NCBI GenBank assembly: GCA_959020715.1
Contig: CAUESV010000004.1
Coordinates: 1-64,000 of the forward strand
DNA length: 64,000 bases
DNA from: an uncultured Collinsella sp.
Lineage (GTDB): Bacteria; Actinomycetota; Coriobacteriia; Coriobacteriales; Coriobacteriaceae
Direction of reading: 5' to 3'
Below, one piece after another: positions 15,682 to 25,216 of this stretch; positions within the stretch are counted from its first letter, which is position 1, and each line of letters begins with the position of its first letter. The notes under the pieces are model-generated. The model saw only the letters and a program-made list of their open reading frames with translations, did no database searches and was not told where the DNA came from. A program made the position numbers and the translations under genes.

Positions 15682-18462
15682 ATGGATGGTCCAAGCGTGA
15701 GTCTCGGCAGCAAACTATCCGATGCAAAGGTCTCCTTTGCGATATTCAAGCGCGACATTAAGCGACTGCTTGTGAACCCCGTCGCCTTGGTGGTTACCCT
15801 GGGCGTGTGCGTTATCCCCTCGCTGTACGCTTGGTACAACATCGTGGCTAACTGGGATCCATATGGAAACACCCAGGGCATTAAAATCGCTATCGCCAAC
15901 AACGATCAGGGCACCCAGAACGACCTAGTGGGCGAGCTCAACGCGGGCGACCAGGTCGTCGATCAGCTCAAGGAGAACGATCAGCTGGGCTGGACCTTCG
16001 TTGATTCGGCGGCCGACGCCAAGGAGGGCGTCGAGAGCGGTGAGTACTATGCGGCCATCGTAATCCCCAAGAACTTCTCGGATAACCTAGTCTCGATGCT
16101 CGACGGCAACTACCATCAGCCCAAGCTTACGTACTACGTCAATGAGAAAAAGAGCGCTATTGCGCCCAAGGTTACCGACACCGGTGCAAACACCATCGAG
16201 CAGCAGATCAACTCGGAGTTCGTCTCCACGGTGGGCGAGACCGTTGCCAGTATTGCCAAGGATGCCGGAGTCGATTTAAAGGACAAGGCAACCCAGGCTC
16301 AGGATTCGTTGGCCGGTTCGGTATCAGAGGCTTCTGACACGTTGGGCGAAGTGCGCGATTCGATTGGCGACATGAATGCCGCCATCGATAAGACGAGTGG
16401 TTCCATTGCCTCGGCAGATGCAGCACTTGCCGGTCTGCAGGGTCAGGCGCCGTCGCTGACGCAGGTGATCTCCCAGGGCAACGACCTGCTGGGCGAGGCT
16501 CGCGCCACGGCGGGTAACTCTGTCGCCTCGCTCTCCAAGGCGCTCTCGGAAGGCAGCCTTGCGCTCACCAAGACGTCAGCCTCCGCGAACGCTGCGATTG
16601 GCAAGCTGACGGGCACGATCACATCTACGACCACCCGCATCGACAACTCGCTCGAGTCTCTCCAGGCGACGATCGACCACAATAAGGCCGTTATCGGGCA
16701 CTTGGAAATTCTCGTCAATGACACGTCGACAGGTTCCAAGGAAATTGACGCGCGCATTGTATCGACCATCGATTTGCTCCGCGAGCAGAATGAAAAGCTT
16801 CAGAGCATCAAGGACGGTCTGTCTGCACAGTCGAGCGCCATGGCGAATGACGCCGCGGCTGTCTCGGGTGCCAGCGACGCTATCAATAACGCAATCCAGA
16901 CCGGTGCGACCAACCTTGGCCAGGCCCAGACGGACCTGGGTCAAAACGCGCTGCCGAAGGCCTCGAGCGCGCTTGATTCATTTGCCGCCGTCTCGGGTGA
17001 TCTGACGGGAATCGTGTCTGGCCTCACGCCTACTATTGCAAGTGCGCGCGGTACACTTTCGCAACTCAACGCTACGCTCGGTCAGGCCAAGACCACGCTG
17101 TCCCAGACCGACGCCTCGCTTGCCAAGGTCCAGGACAAGCTCGCCACCGCCGCCAACGACATCGCGGCGCTGCAGACCTCCGAGTCCATGGGCGAGATGG
17201 CCGACCTGATGGGCGTCGACGTCGATGACGTTGCTGACTTCATGGCATCTCCGGTCGAGCTGACCTCAAAGTCAATTTACCCGGTCAAGAGCTTTGGTTC
17301 GGGCATTGCCCCGTTCTATACCAATCTGGCGCTGTGGGTGGGCGGCTACGTGCTCATCGCCATCTACAAGCTCGAGGTCGACCGCGAAGGCATCGGCAGC
17401 TTTACCGCGCGTCAGGGCTACTTTGGCCGCTGGTTGCTATTGGTGATCCTGGGCGCGTTGCAGGCCATCATCGTTACGGTAGGCGATCTGGTGATTGGCG
17501 TGCAGTGCGTCAGCCCGCTGCTGTTCGTGCTGGGCGGCATCGCCATCTCGTTCACCTACGTCAATATCATCTATGCGCTGTCCACCACGTTTAAGCATAT
17601 CGGCAAGGCTATCGGCGTCATTCTCGTCATCGTGCAGATCCCGGGTTCGTCGGGCATGTACCCCATCGAGATGATGCCCGGCTTCTTCCAGTGGCTGCAC
17701 CCGCTGCTGCCCTTTACCTATGGCATCAATCTGCTGCGTGAGACGGTCGGCGGCATGTATTCGTTCAACTACCTGTTTAACCTGTGCATTCTGGGCGTGT
17801 TCTTGATCGTGGCGCTCTTTATCGGCCTGCAACTGCGTCCGCTGCTGCTCAACCTCAACCTGCTCTTTGATAAACAGCTTTCCACTACCGGTATGATGAT
17901 TTGCGAGTCTAACGACCTGCCGCGCGAGCGCTACTCCTTGCGAACGGCCATGCGCGTCGTGCTCGATTCCGATTCGTACCGTCGCGAACTGCTCGATCAT
18001 GCGGTCGCCTTTGAACATCGCTACCCGTACTACATCAAGGGCGGTTTTGCCGCCGTGGTGGGCGTCCAAGTCCTGCTCTTTGTCCTGTCGACGGTTCTCG
18101 ATATCGACAATAACGGCAAGATCATCCTGCTTGTCATTTGGATCATCTCGGTTATTGCCATCTGCGGCTGGCTTATCAATATCGAATATATCCGCGCGAG
18201 CCTCAATACCCAGATGCGCATCTCGGCGCTTTCCGATGAGGACCTGCGTCGCGAGATGCGCGAGCACACGGCCGCCATTCCTGCCGCCCGCCGCATGTTT
18301 GGCCTCAACGCCAGCGAGCGTGGTGCCAAGGGTGGCGATCAGTCCACGGGCCGCTTGCCGCATATAGGCTCGCACCATAAATCTCAGGGCAGCGAAAGCA
18401 CAGCCACAAACGATGGAGATACCACTCCGCTTGGCAAGCACTCCAAAGGAGGTGAGGCATAA
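15682..18462 (+). CDS. YhgE/Pip-family membrane protein (larger copy)
   Basis: A 926-residue membrane protein. It has one N-terminal helix (VALVVTLGVCVIPSLYAWYNI), a ~450-residue extracytoplasmic region rich in Ala/Ser/Thr and predicted to be coiled coil, then an ABC-2-like bundle of about six helices from residue ~550. An extra pair of helices near residues 790-840 precedes a charged cytoplasmic tail. This is the layout of phage-infection-protein/YhgE relatives, whose transport role is unproven. ATG 15682 is poorly spaced from a ribosome site; GTG 15697 behind GGATGG is an alternative start. The next gene, a paralogue, starts right after the stop. Confidence 0.87.
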   Translation: MDGPSVSLGSKLSDAKVSFAIFKRDIKRLLVNPVALVVTLGVCVIPSLYAWYNIVANWDPYGNTQGIKIAIANNDQGTQNDLVGELNAGDQVVDQLKENDQLGWTFVDSAADAKEGVESGEYYAAIVIPKNFSDNLVSMLDGNYHQPKLTYYVNEKKSAIAPKVTDTGANTIEQQINSEFVSTVGETVASIAKDAGVDLKDKATQAQDSLAGSVSEASDTLGEVRDSIGDMNAAIDKTSGSIASADAALAGLQGQAPSLTQVISQGNDLLGEARATAGNSVASLSKALSEGSLALTKTSASANAAIGKLTGTITSTTTRIDNSLESLQATIDHNKAVIGHLEILVNDTSTGSKEIDARIVSTIDLLREQNEKLQSIKDGLSAQSSAMANDAAAVSGASDAINNAIQTGATNLGQAQTDLGQNALPKASSALDSFAAVSGDLTGIVSGLTPTIASARGTLSQLNATLGQAKTTLSQTDASLAKVQDKLATAANDIAALQTSESMGEMADLMGVDVDDVADFMASPVELTSKSIYPVKSFGSGIAPFYTNLALWVGGYVLIAIYKLEVDREGIGSFTARQGYFGRWLLLVILGALQAIIVTVGDLVIGVQCVSPLLFVLGGIAISFTYVNIIYALSTTFKHIGKAIGVILVIVQIPGSSGMYPIEMMPGFFQWLHPLLPFTYGINLLRETVGGMYSFNYLFNLCILGVFLIVALFIGLQLRPLLLNLNLLFDKQLSTTGMMICESNDLPRERYSLRTAMRVVLDSDSYRRELLDHAVAFEHRYPYYIKGGFAAVVGVQVLLFVLSTVLDIDNNGKIILLVIWIISVIAICGWLINIEYIRASLNTQMRISALSDEDLRREMREHTAAIPAARRMFGLNASERGAKGGDQSTGRLPHIGSHHKSQGSESTATNDGDTTPLGKHSKGGEA

Positions 18463-20652
18463 ATGAAGAACATCCTGCATCTGTTTAAGCGCGATGTCCA
18501 AAACGTGTCTCGCTCTGTAATCGGCTTGGTTGTCGTGATGGGCCTCATTATCGTGCCGTGTCTGTACGCGTGGTTTAACATCGCCGGCAGCTGGGATCCG
18601 TACGGCAACACCGGCAACCTTAAGATCGCCGTGGTCAACACCGATGAGGGTTACGAGAGCGATCTGATCCCCGTCGAGGTTAACGTGGGCGAAAACGTGA
18701 CCGCCACCCTACGCGGCAACGAGAGCTTCGATTGGGTTGTGCTTAACGATCGCGAAAAGGCTATCGAGGGCGTTAAGTCGGGCGCGTACTATGCTGCCGT
18801 CGTTATCCCCAAAACGTTTAGCGCCGACATGATGACGCTTTTCTCGACCGACGTGAAACACGCCGATATCGAGTTTTACGAGAACCAGAAGGCCAACGCC
18901 ATCGCGCAGATCGTGACCGAGAAGGGTTCGAGCGCCGTTCAGAACCAGGTTAACGAATCTTTTACCGAGACCATTACGAGCATCGGTCTTAAGACGGTGT
19001 CCAGCCTGCTCGATTACATGAGCACCGACCAAGTCAGCAACTTTATCGCCAACCTGTCCTCGACGCTCGGCGATTCGGTCCAGGACCTGCAGGACGTTCA
19101 GGCCAGCGCAACGTCGCTTGCGGGCATTTTGAGCTCCACGTCCGATTCGCTGACGTCGGCGGGCGGTATGCTCAAGCAGACGGGCACGGTCGATGAGTCG
19201 ACCAAGCAGCTGATGGAGCATGCCAAGAGCGGCATCGATGATTCCAAAGAAGCGCTGAAGGCCGCCAACGATGCCGTTGACGCGGCGATTGACGGAAGCG
19301 CGGGCTCGTTCGACAACGTATCCGCCGAGCTTGCGAAGGCATTCGACACCGCAAACCAGCATGTGGACCTTACGGTGTCCCAACTCAACGATGCCGCTGC
19401 GGCCCTCGATGCGCGCGCCAAGGATATCGATGCGATGGTCGATCAGCTCCGCAGCCTTGCCGACCAGGTGAGCGATGACAAGCTCAAAGACGGCCTCAAG
19501 TCCGCCGCGACGTCGCTGGGCAGAATCGCCGTTGAGTACCGCAACAACGCCAACGACCTGAGGGCAACCGCAAAGTCCCTTTCCGACAGCATGGCAGAGG
19601 TCAACAGCACGCGTGCCGAGGTCGACCAGGCCATCGCCGATGCCAAGGCGGGTATCTCGGGTGCCAAGCCCGACTACGATTCCACGTTTTCGGTTAAGGC
19701 CAAGGAGCTCAAGAAGACCATTTCGGGCGTTCTGAATTCCCTGAACGGTATCTCGGGTGATTTGGATAGCGCCGTGAGCGGTCTGACCGACGCCTCTGGT
19801 TCGCTCGCGAAGGGCCTCTCCAAGGCTGCAAGGCTCGTCAACAAGGCTTCCGATCAGCTGGGTGAGGCATCGGACAAGATCAGCGCGTTCAAGGACGAGC
19901 TCGACGGCGCCCTGATGTCGGGTGACCTGGCGACGATCAAGACGATGATCGGCAACGACCCCGAGGGCCTGGCCGTGTCGCTTTCCGGCCCCGTCGCGCT
20001 CGACCGCAAGCCGGTCTATCCGATTCGCAATTACGGCTCTGCCATGGCGCCGTTCTACACGATTCTGTCGCTCTGGGTCGGCTCGATCGTACTGGCGGCC
20101 ATGATGAAGGTCTCGGTCGACGACGAGCTCATCAACGAGCTCATCCCCGTACGCCTGCACGAGATCTATCTGGGCCGTTACCTGTTCTTTGGCGGTTTGG
20201 CCCTGCTGCAGGCAACGCTCGTGTGCGCGGGCGACATTCTGTTCTTTGGCATTCAGTGCGACAACCCGCTGCAGTTTGTGCTGGCGGGCTGGGTCGCGAG
20301 TCTCGTGTTCTCCAATATCGTCTACACGCTTACGGTTTCGTTTGGCGATATCGGCAAGGCGCTCGCTGTCGTGCTGTTGGTCATGCAGGTCGGCGGTTCG
20401 GGCGGCACGTTCCCCATCGAGATGACCGGCCCCGTGTTCCAGGCGATCTATCCGTTCCTGCCGTTTACTCACGGCATCAACGCCATGCATGCCGCCATGG
20501 CTGGCGCCTACCATATGGAGTACTGGGTTGAGCTGGGCATTCTGGCGAGCTATCTGATTCCGTCGCTGGCCCTGGGCGTCGTCTTCCGCCGTCCGGTCAT
20601 CAAAGCCAACGACTGGATTATCGAAAAGCTGGAGTCGACAAAGCTTATTTAG
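18463..20652 (+). CDS. YhgE/Pip-family membrane protein (smaller copy)
   Basis: A 729-residue paralogue of the preceding protein: N-terminal helix (GLIIVPCLYAWFNIAGSWDPYGN), long coiled-coil extracytoplasmic domain, and six C-terminal helices, without the extra helix pair and tail of its neighbour. Its ATG abuts the upstream stop codon and its ribosome site GGAGGTGAGG lies inside the upstream gene, so the two are translationally coupled and probably form a heteromeric complex. The shared motif pair (SWDPYGN and PIEMTGPVFQAIYPFLPFTHGIN) marks the family. Substrate unknown. Confidence 0.9.
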   Translation: MKNILHLFKRDVQNVSRSVIGLVVVMGLIIVPCLYAWFNIAGSWDPYGNTGNLKIAVVNTDEGYESDLIPVEVNVGENVTATLRGNESFDWVVLNDREKAIEGVKSGAYYAAVVIPKTFSADMMTLFSTDVKHADIEFYENQKANAIAQIVTEKGSSAVQNQVNESFTETITSIGLKTVSSLLDYMSTDQVSNFIANLSSTLGDSVQDLQDVQASATSLAGILSSTSDSLTSAGGMLKQTGTVDESTKQLMEHAKSGIDDSKEALKAANDAVDAAIDGSAGSFDNVSAELAKAFDTANQHVDLTVSQLNDAAAALDARAKDIDAMVDQLRSLADQVSDDKLKDGLKSAATSLGRIAVEYRNNANDLRATAKSLSDSMAEVNSTRAEVDQAIADAKAGISGAKPDYDSTFSVKAKELKKTISGVLNSLNGISGDLDSAVSGLTDASGSLAKGLSKAARLVNKASDQLGEASDKISAFKDELDGALMSGDLATIKTMIGNDPEGLAVSLSGPVALDRKPVYPIRNYGSAMAPFYTILSLWVGSIVLAAMMKVSVDDELINELIPVRLHEIYLGRYLFFGGLALLQATLVCAGDILFFGIQCDNPLQFVLAGWVASLVFSNIVYTLTVSFGDIGKALAVVLLVMQVGGSGGTFPIEMTGPVFQAIYPFLPFTHGINAMHAAMAGAYHMEYWVELGILASYLIPSLALGVVFRRPVIKANDWIIEKLESTKLI

Positions 20653-20852
20653 TGCGGCAATGTGGCGTTGACGGAACATCGAGGCCTTCCGGCTCGACGC
20701 TTTAGTTGAGTGAATTGCATGGGCTGCTTGATTATTGCTACAGTAGCGGGGCGTTCCGGGGGTCCGGTGCGCCCTGTTCTTATTTGACCATGAGGCGGCA
20801 CGCAGCCATACGCGTGCGGACACCACGCCCAGATTGAGTGTGAGGATGTTCC

Positions 20853-21836
20853 ATGGCCCAATACGCTGCCAACGAAATCGAAAACATGCCCGATAGCCCT
20901 GTGGCCCGTGAGGATTTGGGCGCGGGCGGTATTCCCAGGGGCGCCGGCGCACGCTCCCCGCTGTTCTGGAAAGTTTTGCTACTTTCGGTGGCGGTCATCT
21001 GGGGCTACTCCTTTACCACTATGAAGGACGCACTCGGCACCATTCCGGTGTTCGAGCTGCTCTATGTACGCTTTCTGCCTGCAGCGTTGGTCATGTTTGC
21101 CGTCTTCCACAAGCGCATCACTGCACATTTCAACGCTCGCAATCTGATCGTTGGCCTGAGTATGGGCGTGCTCATGTGGGCGGCCTATGCGTTGCAGACG
21201 GTCGGTCTGGCATATACTACGGCGGGCAAGAATGCTTTTTTGACGGGCACGTATTGCATCCTCGTGCCGTTCGCGAGCTATTTTCTGAGCGGAGAAAAAC
21301 TCACCCGCTATAACCTGGGCGCGGCACTGCTGTGCTTGGCGGGCATTGGCTTGGTGGCGCTCGATAGCGTCGAGTTCAACATCGGTGACGTCATTACGCT
21401 GGCAGGCGCGGTCTTCTTCGCCATCCAGATGGCGGTGACCGCCAAGTACGGTCGCAAAATGGACATCAACGTTATCACGTTTTGGATGTTTGTGGGCAAC
21501 GGCGTGCTGAGCCTGGTTTCGTCGCTGTTATTCGAGACCCAGGCGCCTCTGTCCGTGTGGACGCCGAACTTTATCGGTGTGATGGCGTTTCTCTCGGTGG
21601 GCTGCACATGCGTGGCTCTGCTCATCCAAAACGTCGGCCTGGCGCATGTCCCGGCTTCGACGGGCTCACTGCTCCTTTCGATGGAGTCACCTTCGGGCGT
21701 GTTGTTTTCGGTGCTGCTGATGGGGGAGGCGCTCACCTCGCGTCTGCTCGTCGGCTTCGTGCTTATCTTCCTGTCGATTATCTTGAGCGAGACTCACTTC
21801 GATTTTTTGCGCAAAAAGCCGCGCACACAATTGTAA
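20853..21836 (+). CDS. EamA/DMT-family transporter
   Basis: A 327-residue inner-membrane protein with about ten hydrophobic helices arranged as two EamA repeats (first starting VAVIWGYSFTTMKDAL, second in ITLAGAVFFAIQMAVTAKYG). Members export or exchange small metabolites; the substrate cannot be told from sequence. The first ~35 residues are a soluble Pro/Gly-rich extension. It appears monocistronic, with a clear terminator after it. Confidence 0.88.
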   Translation: MAQYAANEIENMPDSPVAREDLGAGGIPRGAGARSPLFWKVLLLSVAVIWGYSFTTMKDALGTIPVFELLYVRFLPAALVMFAVFHKRITAHFNARNLIVGLSMGVLMWAAYALQTVGLAYTTAGKNAFLTGTYCILVPFASYFLSGEKLTRYNLGAALLCLAGIGLVALDSVEFNIGDVITLAGAVFFAIQMAVTAKYGRKMDINVITFWMFVGNGVLSLVSSLLFETQAPLSVWTPNFIGVMAFLSVGCTCVALLIQNVGLAHVPASTGSLLLSMESPSGVLFSVLLMGEALTSRLLVGFVLIFLSIILSETHFDFLRKKPRTQL

Positions 21837-21848
21837 ACAACTTGTTGC

Positions 21849-21874
21849 GCCGCCCTCCCGGGGCGGCATTTTTT
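21849..21874 (+). terminator. Terminator of the EamA transporter gene
   Basis: GCCGCCC / GGGCGGC with a 5-nt loop, followed by ATTTTTT. Confidence 0.85.
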
Positions 21875-21900
21875 ATGCATTGCCCTTAAAGTTGTACCTT

Positions 21901-21922
21901 GCACTTTACGCTATCAAAGTGC
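21901..21922. promoter_or_regulatory. Inverted repeat before the M20 gene
   Basis: GCACTTT - 8 nt - AAAGTGC, 31 nt ahead of the start codon. It may be an operator overlapping the promoter; no regulator is adjacent. Confidence 0.35.
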
Positions 21923-21952
21923 TTGCTGCAAAAACGTTACTGGAGGGCATCT

Positions 21953-23248
21953 ATGGCACCAGCTTTGTCCGATTTTCAACCGCAACCAGCGCCCAAGGCT
22001 ACCGCGGCGGCGCAGGCCGCTATCGGTGACGGTCTTGTTGCAGAGGCTCAGGCTTTTGCAGGCGAGCTCGCTGCGTGGCGACACGATTTACACCAGATGC
22101 CCGAGCTGGGTAATAGCCTCCCACAGACCTCTGCGTATATCCAAGCGCGCCTGACCGAGATGGACATTCCATTTGCCACGCTCGTCGATGGTTCCTGTGT
22201 TGTGGGCCTTGTCGGTGCCGGTGCCACTGCGGCCCAAGGCAATGGCGTCTGCACGGACGAACAGGCCGGAACGGTCGTTATGTTGCGCGGCGACATGGAT
22301 GCCCTGCCCGTTGTCGAGGAATCCGGCGAGCCCTTTGCATCCACCAATGGCTGCATGCATGCTTGCGGTCACGATATGCACGCGACGGCGCTGCTTGGTG
22401 CGGCGCGCCTGCTCAAGGCCCGCGAGGCCGAGCTCGTCGACGCCAATGCCACCGTCAAACTGCTGTTCCAGCCGGGTGAGGAGACCTTTGAGGGGGCACG
22501 CGCTGCCATCGCCGACGGCTTGCTCGAGAACCCGCGTCCCCAGGCTGCCTTTGCCATGCACGTTAACAGTCAATCGCCGCTTGGCCTGGTGCTCTACGGC
22601 AGCCCGGCGCTCTCGGGCGTGTACGGTTTTCGCATCACGCTGCAGGGCAAGGGCGGCCATGGCTCGAGCCCCGAGATCTGTATCGACCCCATAACGGCCG
22701 GTGTGCATGTGCACCTGGCGCTCCAGGAGCTCATCGCTCGCGAAGTGCCGGCGGCCAAGGAAGTCGCACTGACCGTGGGTAAGTTTGCCGGTGGCCAAGC
22801 GGCCAACGTCATTCCAGATACCTGCGTGCTCGAAGGCACGCTGCGCGGCTTCGACGTTGAGCTCATGGAGCACCTCAAGGAGCGTATCGCCGAGGTCGTC
22901 AACGGCGTGGCCGCAACGTATCGCACGCCGGCCACCATCGAGACGCTCTCGGATGTTCCCCCGCTCGTGCTCGATGACGACGTGACCCAGGCTTCACTTG
23001 GCTATGTGGGTGCGACGCTGCCCAAGGCCGCCTTCCTGCCGCTGTTCCATGCCATGGCGAGCGAGGACTTTGCGCTTATCTCGAGTGAGATACCGAGCGC
23101 ATACTTTACGATCGGCGCGGCTGTGACCGATACGGACGAACACTTTGCCCAGCATCATCCCAAGGCGCGCTTTAGCGATGCCGAGCTGCCACTTGGTGCC
23201 GCGGCTTATGCGGCAGTCGCTTTGGGCTACATCGCCGACCACCGGTAG
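21953..23248 (+). CDS. M20-family amidohydrolase (hippurate/IAA-amino-acid hydrolase type)
   Basis: A 431-residue cytoplasmic metallo-amidohydrolase that cleaves N-acyl amino acids or related amides. Metal-site motifs are visible: RGDMDALP, GCMHACGHDMHATALLGAA, LFQPGEETFEGA, and the late His in FHAMASEDF. The dimerisation lid domain spans the middle third. ATG 21953 follows GGAGGG at 5 nt spacing, so the longer frame from 21899 is not used. The exact substrate is not decidable. The gene runs straight into the remnant of an MFS transporter, hinting at a former hydrolase-transporter pair. Confidence 0.9.
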   Translation: MAPALSDFQPQPAPKATAAAQAAIGDGLVAEAQAFAGELAAWRHDLHQMPELGNSLPQTSAYIQARLTEMDIPFATLVDGSCVVGLVGAGATAAQGNGVCTDEQAGTVVMLRGDMDALPVVEESGEPFASTNGCMHACGHDMHATALLGAARLLKAREAELVDANATVKLLFQPGEETFEGARAAIADGLLENPRPQAAFAMHVNSQSPLGLVLYGSPALSGVYGFRITLQGKGGHGSSPEICIDPITAGVHVHLALQELIAREVPAAKEVALTVGKFAGGQAANVIPDTCVLEGTLRGFDVELMEHLKERIAEVVNGVAATYRTPATIETLSDVPPLVLDDDVTQASLGYVGATLPKAAFLPLFHAMASEDFALISSEIPSAYFTIGAAVTDTDEHFAQHHPKARFSDAELPLGAAAYAAVALGYIADHR

Positions 23249-23253
23249 CACCC

Positions 23254-23448
23254 AATCTTGCTACTCGTTTGTTTAAGATGGTCGGCGGCACCGTGGGCGC
23301 CATCGTTTCGGGTGTGCTGTCCGATGCCACGGGCTCTTTTGCGAGCACCTGGATTGTCTGCTCGGTGTGCTCGGTGGCTATGTTGGTGTTTCTGCTGGCG
23401 TCTGAGCCCATCGCCGCCAAGCTGCGTGCAAGCGTGGCGGGGGAGTAG
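23254..23448 (+). pseudogene. C-terminal remnant of an MFS transporter
   Basis: The frame starting at 23254 reads NLATRLFKMVGGTVGAIVSG, then VLSDATGSFASTWIVC, a hydrophobic stretch and a short charged tail ending at TAG 23446-23448. GG-x2-GA-x4-G-x3-D followed by one last helix is what helices 11-12 of a major-facilitator protein look like. The frame has no start or upstream transporter domain; it begins just after the M20 stop. This is therefore a 65-codon leftover of a deleted transporter gene. Confidence 0.65.
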
Positions 23449-23485
23449 ACGTCCGTCGCTCTTTTCTGTTCGCCCCGTTCTGTCT

Positions 23486-23545
23486 GTGGCCGCCCTGGAA
23501 GCCGAATGGATGCTCGTACCATCATTCGGTTTCCAAGGCGGCCAC
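23486..23545. repeat. Tandem intergenic hairpin 1
   Basis: Arms 23486-23508 and 23523-23545 are 23 nt each and complementary except for two positions (GTGGCCGCC...CCGAATG), around a 14-nt loop. First of three consecutive long hairpins between the M20 gene and hisS. Confidence 0.8.
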
Positions 23546-23557
23546 GGGCCTACGAAA

Positions 23558-23621
23558 TGATCCGTTTTCCTCCGTCCCCAACAGATCACGTGATTCGAAG
23601 GGGACGGAGGAAAACGGATCA
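23558..23621. repeat. Tandem intergenic hairpin 2
   Basis: Arms 23558-23579 and 23600-23621 are perfectly complementary over 22 bp (begins TGATCCGTTTTCC). The 20-nt loop itself holds the palindrome ATCACGTGAT. Confidence 0.85.
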
Positions 23622-23626
23622 CAAAC

Positions 23627-23688
23627 CGCGGCGGCGCATCTGGCCGAACGAGCCCCCATACCCTCGTTCGGTCAGACGCGCCGCCGCG
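23627..23688. repeat. Tandem intergenic hairpin 3
   Basis: Arms 23627-23652 and 23663-23688 pair over 26 nt with two exceptions (begins CGCGGCGGCGC). The loop is 10 nt. It ends 16 nt before the TATAAT box at 23705 upstream of hisS. Confidence 0.8.
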
Positions 23689-23704
23689 TTTCTGCTTTGT
23701 GCCG

Positions 23705-23710
23705 TATAAT
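23705..23710 (+). promoter_or_regulatory. -10 box of the hisS promoter
   Basis: A perfect TATAAT 43 nt ahead of the hisS ATG. No good -35 hexamer is seen at 16-18 nt, because that position falls in hairpin 3. Confidence 0.5.
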
Positions 23711-23752
23711 GTCCACTACCTATGACGCGATACAAAAGAAAGGTGTTTGCCC

Positions 23753-25066
23753 ATGCAGGCACAGAAGGCGGAGGGAACCCGCGACCTTATCGGCGCCGAG
23801 ATGCGCGCCTGGCAAAAGATGCAGCAGATCGCTGCCGGCGTATTCGAGCCGTTTGGCTTTAAGCCCATCGAGACGCCCGCGATCGAGCAGGTGGACGTGT
23901 TTGTCCACGGTATCGGCCAGTCGACCGACGTCGTGCGCAAGGAAATGTTCCGCGTGTTCAGCGGTGCCAACCTGGAGCGCGTCTTTACCGAGGGCACCGA
24001 CACCAAACTCAAGCCCAAGCAGCGCCTGGCACTTCGCCCCGAGGGCACGGCCGGTGTGGTGCGCGCCGTCGTGGAGAACAACCTGGTGCCCCAGGGCTCC
24101 ACGCCGTTTAAGGCCTACTATGCCGAGGCCATGTTCCGCGGCGAGCGTCCCCAGAAGGGTCGCCTGCGTCAGTTCCACCAGGTTGGTATCGAGTGGCTCG
24201 GCGCTCCCGATCCGGCGGCAGACGCCGAATGCATCATCATGCTCATGGAGTTCTACAAGCGCCTGGGCTTCGATCTTTCCAAGCTTCGTTTGCTCATTAA
24301 CTCGATGGGCGACGCCCAGTGCCGTCCGGCCTATCGCGAGCAGGTCAAGCAGTTCATTCTCGATCACGCCGACGAGATGTGCGATGAGTGCCGCGAGCGC
24401 GCCGAGCTTAACCCGCTGCGCGCCTTCGACTGCAAGAACGACCACTGCCGCGAGATCATGGCCGAGGCTCCGTTGATGGGTGACAACCTGTGCGACGAGT
24501 GCCGTGAGCACTACGAGCAGGTCAAGCGCTATCTGGATGCCGCCGGCATCGAGTATGTCGAGGATCCTACCTTGGTGCGCGGCCTGGACTACTACACCCG
24601 TACTGTCTTTGAGGTCGAGGCCCCTGGCGCCGGCGTCGGCTCCATCGGTGGCGGCGGCCGCTACGATGGCCTGGTCGAGCTCGAGGGCGGCAAGCCCACG
24701 CCCGGCGTCGGCTTCGCCGTCGGTTTTGAGCGCGCCCTGCTGGCCCTACAGGCCTTTGGCGGCGACCTGGGTGCCGATGAGGCCCCGTGCGTCTACGTCG
24801 CCAACGCCGGCAAGGAGTTGCGCCAGAACGTCTTCGCCATTACGCAGGAGCTTCGCGCTGCAGGTATCGTGACCGAGGCCGACTACCAGGGCCGTTCGCT
24901 CAAGGCCCAGTTTAAGCAGGCCGATAAGGTGGGCGCCAAGCTCATCCTGGTCCTGGGTGGCGACGAGCTTGCCGCCGGCAAGGTCAAGGTGCGCGACATG
25001 GAGAGCCATGACGAGGTTCTCGTCGATCTGGCCAATGTGGTCGAGGCGGTTCGCGAGCGCCTGTAG
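23753..25066 (+). CDS. hisS: Histidine-tRNA ligase
   Basis: A 437-residue class II aminoacyl-tRNA synthetase charging tRNA-His. It has the N-terminal EGTRDLIGAEMRAW, motif 2 (GERPQKGRLRQFHQVGIE), the histidine-specific RGLDYYTRTVFE and GSIGGGGRYDGLVE, and motif 3 (GVGFAVGFERAL). A C-terminal anticodon domain follows. ATG 23753 is preferred to the TTG at 23747 because of the AAAGGTG ribosome site. It is not paired with aspS, which lies 9 kb away. Confidence 0.97.
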   Translation: MQAQKAEGTRDLIGAEMRAWQKMQQIAAGVFEPFGFKPIETPAIEQVDVFVHGIGQSTDVVRKEMFRVFSGANLERVFTEGTDTKLKPKQRLALRPEGTAGVVRAVVENNLVPQGSTPFKAYYAEAMFRGERPQKGRLRQFHQVGIEWLGAPDPAADAECIIMLMEFYKRLGFDLSKLRLLINSMGDAQCRPAYREQVKQFILDHADEMCDECRERAELNPLRAFDCKNDHCREIMAEAPLMGDNLCDECREHYEQVKRYLDAAGIEYVEDPTLVRGLDYYTRTVFEVEAPGAGVGSIGGGGRYDGLVELEGGKPTPGVGFAVGFERALLALQAFGGDLGADEAPCVYVANAGKELRQNVFAITQELRAAGIVTEADYQGRSLKAQFKQADKVGAKLILVLGGDELAAGKVKVRDMESHDEVLVDLANVVEAVRERL

Positions 25067-25123
25067 CGCATCTTTTTGAGCTGCGGGCCTGCTAACGTGC
25101 CCTGCTCATGGAGAGCGATTGTT

Positions 25124-25160
25124 ACGGGGGTGTTTCGCTTTTATGCGGAATGCCCCCGTT
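25124..25160 (+). terminator. Terminator of hisS
   Basis: ACGGGGG (25124-25130) pairs with CCCCCGT (25153-25159), with a further TTTCGC/GCGGAA partial pairing inside, then TTTAC. Confidence 0.6.
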
Positions 25161-25216
25161 TACGTATGCCGCCCACCGAGAAATACGACCATTTGGGGCA
25201 AAAAACCTTGCAATGC

